This document shows positions 61,690-64,000 of a stretch of DNA of 64,000 nt, piece after piece; the first letter of the stretch is position 1, and the number at the start of each line of letters is the position of its first letter. Both the position numbers and the translations under genes were made by a program. Source of the DNA: Dyadobacter luteus. Lineage in GTDB: Bacteria > Bacteroidota > Bacteroidia > Cytophagales > Spirosomataceae. Location: NCBI RefSeq assembly GCF_003383615.1, contig NZ_QNUL01000025.1, forward strand, positions 37,605 through 101,604, written 5' to 3'. The notes beneath the pieces were generated by a model that had not been told where the DNA came from, did no database searches, and saw nothing but the letters and a program-made list of their open reading frames with translations.

Positions 61690-62280
61690 TTAACGAAGCG
61701 AATCGAGATAACTCCTTAATTCCTTCAAATACGGTCTATACACTGATTTGCTATTGGCCAGTTTTCCGAAATTCCGGATGCCCCAGTAGCCCGACATCAC
61801 AAACAAAGTCACCTGCTCAGCTACAACTTCCTTTCTGACACAGCCATTTTGCTTGCCTTTTTCCAATGAATCGCTCATTTGCTTTTGCCACTGCAATGTC
61901 AGCTCATCCAACGCTTTACTGAAGTCCGGATTCCAGGGTGTCATTTCCTGGGTAAAATTAGCTGCCGGACACCCGTATTCTACTTTCAAAAACTCGTTTT
62001 CCATCAGCAGGTTATACATCAGGTTATAAATGGCCTCCAAAGGGTCCTGGTCGGTGGTGAGCGGATCAATAAAACCGGCAGAGAGGGCTGGCTTCAATAT
62101 TTCATTGATAATGGCCAAACCCATTTCATCTTTATTCCTGAAATGGTAATAAAATGCTCCTTTGGTCACCTTGGTAGTTGCCAGAATATCATCTATGCTT
62201 GTGGTCTGATACCCGTTTTTATACATCAGCTCAAATGCTTTCTGAAGGATATTTAATCGCGTAGCTTCTGCTTTTTTCAT
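61690..62280 (-). CDS. TetR/AcrR-family transcriptional regulator
   Basis: A 196-residue regulator starting at MKKAEATRLNILQKAFELMY. The HTH is at about 10-55 (NGYQTTSIDDILATTKVTKG, AFYYHFRNKDEMGLAIINEI). The C-terminal helical domain includes a cysteine stretch, VEYGCPAANFTQEMTPWNPD, seen in the YxaF/LmrA-type subgroup. The frame to 62382 adds 34 residues without features, so I reject that start. Its ligand is unknown. The probable target is the membrane-protein gene downstream, or genes elsewhere. Confidence 0.92.
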   Translation of the reverse strand: MKKAEATRLNILQKAFELMYKNGYQTTSIDDILATTKVTKGAFYYHFRNKDEMGLAIINEILKPALSAGFIDPLTTDQDPLEAIYNLMYNLLMENEFLKVEYGCPAANFTQEMTPWNPDFSKALDELTLQWQKQMSDSLEKGKQNGCVRKEVVAEQVTLFVMSGYWGIRNFGKLANSKSVYRPYLKELRSYLDSLR

Positions 62281-62359
62281 AAATACAATGCCGTTTGCCG
62301 CTGCAAAGGAACGAGAAAATAAGTAATAATGAATGCCCGCATCGGAATCCGGGAGCCGG

Positions 62360-62396
62360 AAAAAAAATGCCCCGCAATCCATTTGAGAACTGCGGG
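62360..62396 (-). terminator. Rho-independent terminator after the M14 peptidase gene
   Basis: On the minus strand CCCGCA (62396-62391) pairs with TGCGGG (62376-62371) over a 14-base loop, and eight T residues follow (complement of 62360-62367). It lies 76 bases after the peptidase stop and before the TetR gene. Confidence 0.7.
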
Positions 62397-62471
62397 AGCA
62401 TACACTAATCCACCAGGTTTATCAAAGTATTTTTATTAGATCGGACTATTTGAATTCCTCTTAATCCGCAA

Positions 62472-63725
62472 TTATTTGGCAATGAATTCATTCAGTAGCT
62501 GTGTCAGCGCTTCAGCTGAAGCCTTGCCCTTCTTTTGGATAAATGACTCATCAGTACTGTCTCCTATTTCAAACACCACCGACTCTGCACCATAGGTTTC
62601 AAACAAATAACTGAAAGATGTGTACGTGGGCGGTTCGAAATAAAGTGGTTTGATATGCGGTGAATAACCCGGAATTTTTTCGGTGAGCTGCGTCAGCCAA
62701 TTTGTTATTAATCCTGGCACATTCCCTTTCTTTTCGGGTGTGACTGTGTAATAGATATCGTCATGGGTAGAGTGGAAATCGATGGCAGCAAGCAACTTTT
62801 CACCTTCAGTAATCTCCTTTTTCAAGTAATCTCTTACTGCTCTGGTTTCGGGCTGGTTGAATGATGACCAGTCACGGTTCAAATCAACCCCTCCTGCATT
62901 GTGTCTCCAGAATCCTTCGTCCACACCATCAGGATTCAAAAGTGGCAAGACGATGATCTGAAAATCTTTCCGAAAGCTGCTCACATCTTTGCCTTCGGAC
63001 AGCAGGGATTCTACAAAAGCAGTCAGTGCTTTATGCCCCGTAACTTCCGGCGGATGCTGACGGCCCAATACCAACAGATAATTTTTGCTTTGCGAATTAC
63101 CAAACGAAAAAGCCTGAATAGGTTTACCCAAAGTACTTTTACCAATGCTGAAGCTTTTCACTTGTTTCTTTTTTTCCAGCTGAGAAACCCAATTTGCCAC
63201 ATCGGAAGAAGTAGTCAGCTCCTGTGCCGCAATCCAAAGTGTGTCCGAACCGGGCTTCACTTCGTAAAGCTTTATTCCATTGACAGTTTGAGCCTCTAAT
63301 TGCTGCCAGTGTTTCCGATCTTTACTCACTTTCGGTTCGTAACGGTGACGCACATTTCCCGCGTAGGAAAATGAGAAACGGACAGGCTTGTCATTTCCTG
63401 ACCAAACTTTAAATGCATACCAAGGGCTGGCATTCACGGGTGTATTCTCCGGCTTGATATGAATGTCGTATACTCCATCATCCTTTTTGGAGACGGCATT
63501 TAATCTCGCTGCTGTAAATTGATTAGACAAAAATACCTTTTCACTTTCGAAAGGGAAAACAGCTTTAATTTGCTTCTCTACTGGCTTGCTTTCGGTGGGT
63601 ACACCTTTAATGGGTTCTTGTCCCTGAAACTTACGGGCAGGCGGTGTAGCAGGGGTTTGCGCTGAGCCAACAAAAGGCAGGAAAGGAAGCAAAGCTGCTG
63701 ATAAAACTTTGGTTGCTAATTTCAT
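62472..63725 (-). CDS. Secreted M14-family zinc carboxypeptidase
   Basis: A 417-residue exported metallopeptidase (signal about 1-23, ending GSAQ). After an N-terminal beta-domain (about 50-170), the M14 domain has the zinc ligands in GRQHPPEVTG (H224, E227) and in IDFHSTHDD (H318). It also has the conserved NPDG and DLNRDW (R284) and the catalytic Glu E386 in VVFEIGDS. The enzyme removes C-terminal amino acids or acts as an amidase on peptidoglycan or protein; the family does not settle which. It is a single gene with its own promoter box and terminator. Confidence 0.93.
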   Translation of the reverse strand: MKLATKVLSAALLPFLPFVGSAQTPATPPARKFQGQEPIKGVPTESKPVEKQIKAVFPFESEKVFLSNQFTAARLNAVSKKDDGVYDIHIKPENTPVNASPWYAFKVWSGNDKPVRFSFSYAGNVRHRYEPKVSKDRKHWQQLEAQTVNGIKLYEVKPGSDTLWIAAQELTTSSDVANWVSQLEKKKQVKSFSIGKSTLGKPIQAFSFGNSQSKNYLLVLGRQHPPEVTGHKALTAFVESLLSEGKDVSSFRKDFQIIVLPLLNPDGVDEGFWRHNAGGVDLNRDWSSFNQPETRAVRDYLKKEITEGEKLLAAIDFHSTHDDIYYTVTPEKKGNVPGLITNWLTQLTEKIPGYSPHIKPLYFEPPTYTSFSYLFETYGAESVVFEIGDSTDESFIQKKGKASAEALTQLLNEFIAK

Positions 63726-63790
63726 AAATGAATTAATAAATTCGTGTCTGACTATTGGCCTTTCGGCGGCTGTAGCAGATTATTTTCAAA

Positions 63791-63848
63791 AGATATTTTT
63801 TAATATCTGACTCAGGTTACCTGACTAGTACATGGTTTAACAAATATA
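63791..63848 (-). promoter_or_regulatory. Promoter and palindromes upstream of the M14 gene
   Basis: CAAATATA (63841-63848) is an exact minus-strand TAnnTTTG box, giving a leader of roughly 100 bases. Within it lie the palindrome TCAGGTTACCTGA (63812-63824) and the inverted repeat AGATATT/AATATCT (63791-63797, 63802-63808). They may be operator or leader-RNA hairpins. Confidence 0.45.
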
Positions 63849-63923
63849 CTGCATCGAAATTAAATATTTAATCTATAGCTTTTATAGATTTATAATTATC
63901 TACAATCAGTGTAATTTATGAAT

Positions 63924-64000
63924 ATCGAGTAGGAGGAAAATGAAAGTTTTCCTCCTTTCATTTTCCGTCCTCTCACACCACCGTGCGTACGGGCCTCGTA
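63924..64000 (-). mobile_element. Probable 3' end of a group II intron (domains V-VI), cut by the window edge
   Basis: On the minus strand this reads CCCGTACGCACGGTGGT, then GTGAGAGGACGG, a hairpin-rich stretch and CCTACTCGAT at the end. CGTACG-type pairing followed by GTGAGAGG and an ACTCGAT-like end resembles the last two domains of bacterial group II introns. The intron and its reverse transcriptase, if present, lie beyond 64000. Two alternative stems overlap here: AGGAGGAAAA with TTTTCCTCCT, and GGAAAATGAAAG with CTTTCATTTTCC. Confidence 0.6.

Overview
The window looks like chromosomal DNA of a glycan-degrading member of the Bacteroidota, most likely a Cytophagales/Spirosomaceae relative such as Dyadobacter (genus is inference). 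Direct support: three complete SusC/SusD pairs plus the tail of a further SusC before a fourth SusD, an ECF sigma/FecR cascade, many secreted glycoside hydrolases, and several exact copies of the Bacteroidota -7 box TAnnTTTG. I see no tRNA, rRNA, CRISPR array, phage or transposase gene. The right edge carries what appears to be the 3' end of a group II intron. Layout, left to right. 1-2.1 kb: end of a SusC, its SusD and a small secreted protein. 2.2-10.5 kb: ECF sigma factor, FecR anti-sigma factor, STN-domain SusC, SusD, an unrecognised lipoprotein and a di-haem peroxidase; this reads as a surface-signalling uptake locus. 10.7-12.9 kb: a secreted alpha/alpha-barrel hydrolase, then a repeat-rich convergent gap. 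13.2-16.7 kb: an FAD protein divergent from a MOSC protein, then a DUF2975/HTH pair. 16.8-27.7 kb: a ten-gene minus-strand operon (DeoR regulator, FucI-type isomerase, split transketolase, DUF1593 nucleoside-hydrolase-like protein, RbsB, DUF2291, RbsA, RbsC, GH43). 27.9-32.4 kb: a divergent three-gene operon with a PA14 protein, a beta-propeller fused to an azurin-like blue-copper domain, and a DUF1080 (3-keto-glycoside hydrolase family) protein. 32.5-38.4 kb: a minus-strand group with GH29 fucosidase, a large uncharacterised hydrolase, a barrel-like protein and a DUF1493 protein. 38.4-39.1 kb: HigB/HigA toxin-antitoxin. 39.2-47.8 kb: SusC-SusD-propeller-GH127 utilisation locus. 48.2-50.4 kb: small housekeeping/stress genes. 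50.5-61.2 kb: FGGY kinase, DUF5060/DUF4038-type hydrolase, SusC and SusD, divergent from a DUF5703 hydrolase. 61.2-63.7 kb: a 4-TM protein, a TetR regulator and an M14 carboxypeptidase. How the parts fit (inference): plant-type side-chain sugars (arabinofuranose, fucose, perhaps apiose) would be released outside or in the periplasm by GH43, GH29, GH127, the DUF4038-type enzyme and others. SusCD pairs would bring in oligosaccharides and the Rbs-like ABC importer a monosaccharide. The isomerase, FGGY kinase and split transketolase would then feed it to central metabolism. Repeated CTTTTGTTTT motifs flank the DeoR gene, and related AT-rich blocks lie in front of the kinase/DUF5703 pair, so one regulator may link the 17-32 kb and 55-61 kb clusters.
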